From: Salvelinus alpinus
Taxonomy: Eukaryota; Chordata; Actinopteri; Salmoniformes; Salmonidae
Reading direction: 5' to 3'
DNA length: 64,000 nucleotides
NCBI RefSeq assembly: GCF_045679555.1
Contig: NC_092115.1
Span: forward strand, 36,712,728 to 36,776,727
Translations under genes and position numbers: made by a program
Notes under the pieces: model-generated
Seen by the model: the letters and a program-made list of their open reading frames with translations, nothing else
Told to the model about the DNA's origin: nothing
Database searches by the model: none
In this document: one piece after another, positions 63,889 through 64,000 of the stretch
Layout of the letters: each line of letters begins with the position of its first letter
Numbering within the stretch: the first letter of the stretch is position 1

Positions 63889-63941
63889 ATGAAGTACAAA
63901 CGCCATGATGATCTGGACGAGACTGCTGAATCGAGGCAAAG
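63889..63941 (+). CDS. candidate first coding exon of an unidentified gene
   Basis: An ATG at 63,889 opens a frame MKYKRHDDLDETAESRQ that ends in a codon split at AG|GTATGA (63,940-63,943), a reasonable splice donor. The preceding base context (ATC before ATG) is only moderate. It is divergent from pex19, with 1.68 kb between the two starts. The peptide is charged and low in hydrophobics. I do not recognise the family. It could also be chance: only 18 codons are visible. Confidence 0.35.
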
Positions 63942-64000
63942 GTATGAATCTCTGGATTAACTATCTAATGTTAGCTTAATGTAGCAATTAATAAATTGTC

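Overview
This is a vertebrate nuclear window, almost certainly from a salmonid fish. It has long genes with GT-AG introns. Between and inside them are Tc1/mariner elements, including one with Sleeping Beauty-type ends, tRNA-derived SINEs, LINE remnants and solo LTRs. The repeat families are ones I associate with Salmo/Oncorhynchus. The assignment rests on recognition of those families; no search was run. Nothing is bacterial: no operons, CRISPR arrays or defence islands.

Three host genes lie on the minus strand, so transcription runs right to left. (1) pex19 (59,681-62,208; 8 coding exons, 287 aa) is the farnesylated import receptor for peroxisomal membrane proteins. (2) copa (25,125-53,095; 28 coding exons, 1223 aa, complete and in frame) is the alpha subunit of the COPI coat. 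(3) ncstn (nicastrin, gamma-secretase) is seen only as coding exons 1 and 2 (5,478-5,535 and 4,841-4,942); the rest lies left of the window. A short plus-strand candidate first exon (63,889-63,941) sits head-to-head with pex19 and is not identified. The neighbourhood PEX19-COPA-NCSTN is the same as in human 1q23, but here all three genes point the same way. From memory, human NCSTN is divergent from COPA.

Layout: 1-4,155 is a LINE in ncstn intron 2, split by a TTAA-flanked DNA element, a solo LTR and an L2 3' end. 4,841-5,610 holds ncstn exons 2 and 1 and a CRE-containing promoter. 5,741-6,480 is a tandem fold-back repeat. 7,030-18,605 is a second LINE family invaded by a hAT MITE, four Tc1 elements, a Tc1 fragment and a LINE copy; one of these Tc1s carries a 522-bp LTR element with no coding region. 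18,606-24,700 is mostly unique sequence with a fold-back copy, Tc1 debris and a 1.46-kb solo LTR. 25,125-53,095 is copa, whose introns hold most of the remaining elements, including a deep insertion nest in intron 1. 53,505-57,353 is a LINE and a Tc1, both minus strand. 59,681-62,208 is pex19, followed by its upstream region.

The transposase and reverse-transcriptase genes are all broken by stops, frameshifts, deletions or lost catalytic residues. Most of the novelty is in how the insertions are nested, and in one candidate miniature LTR retrotransposon family.
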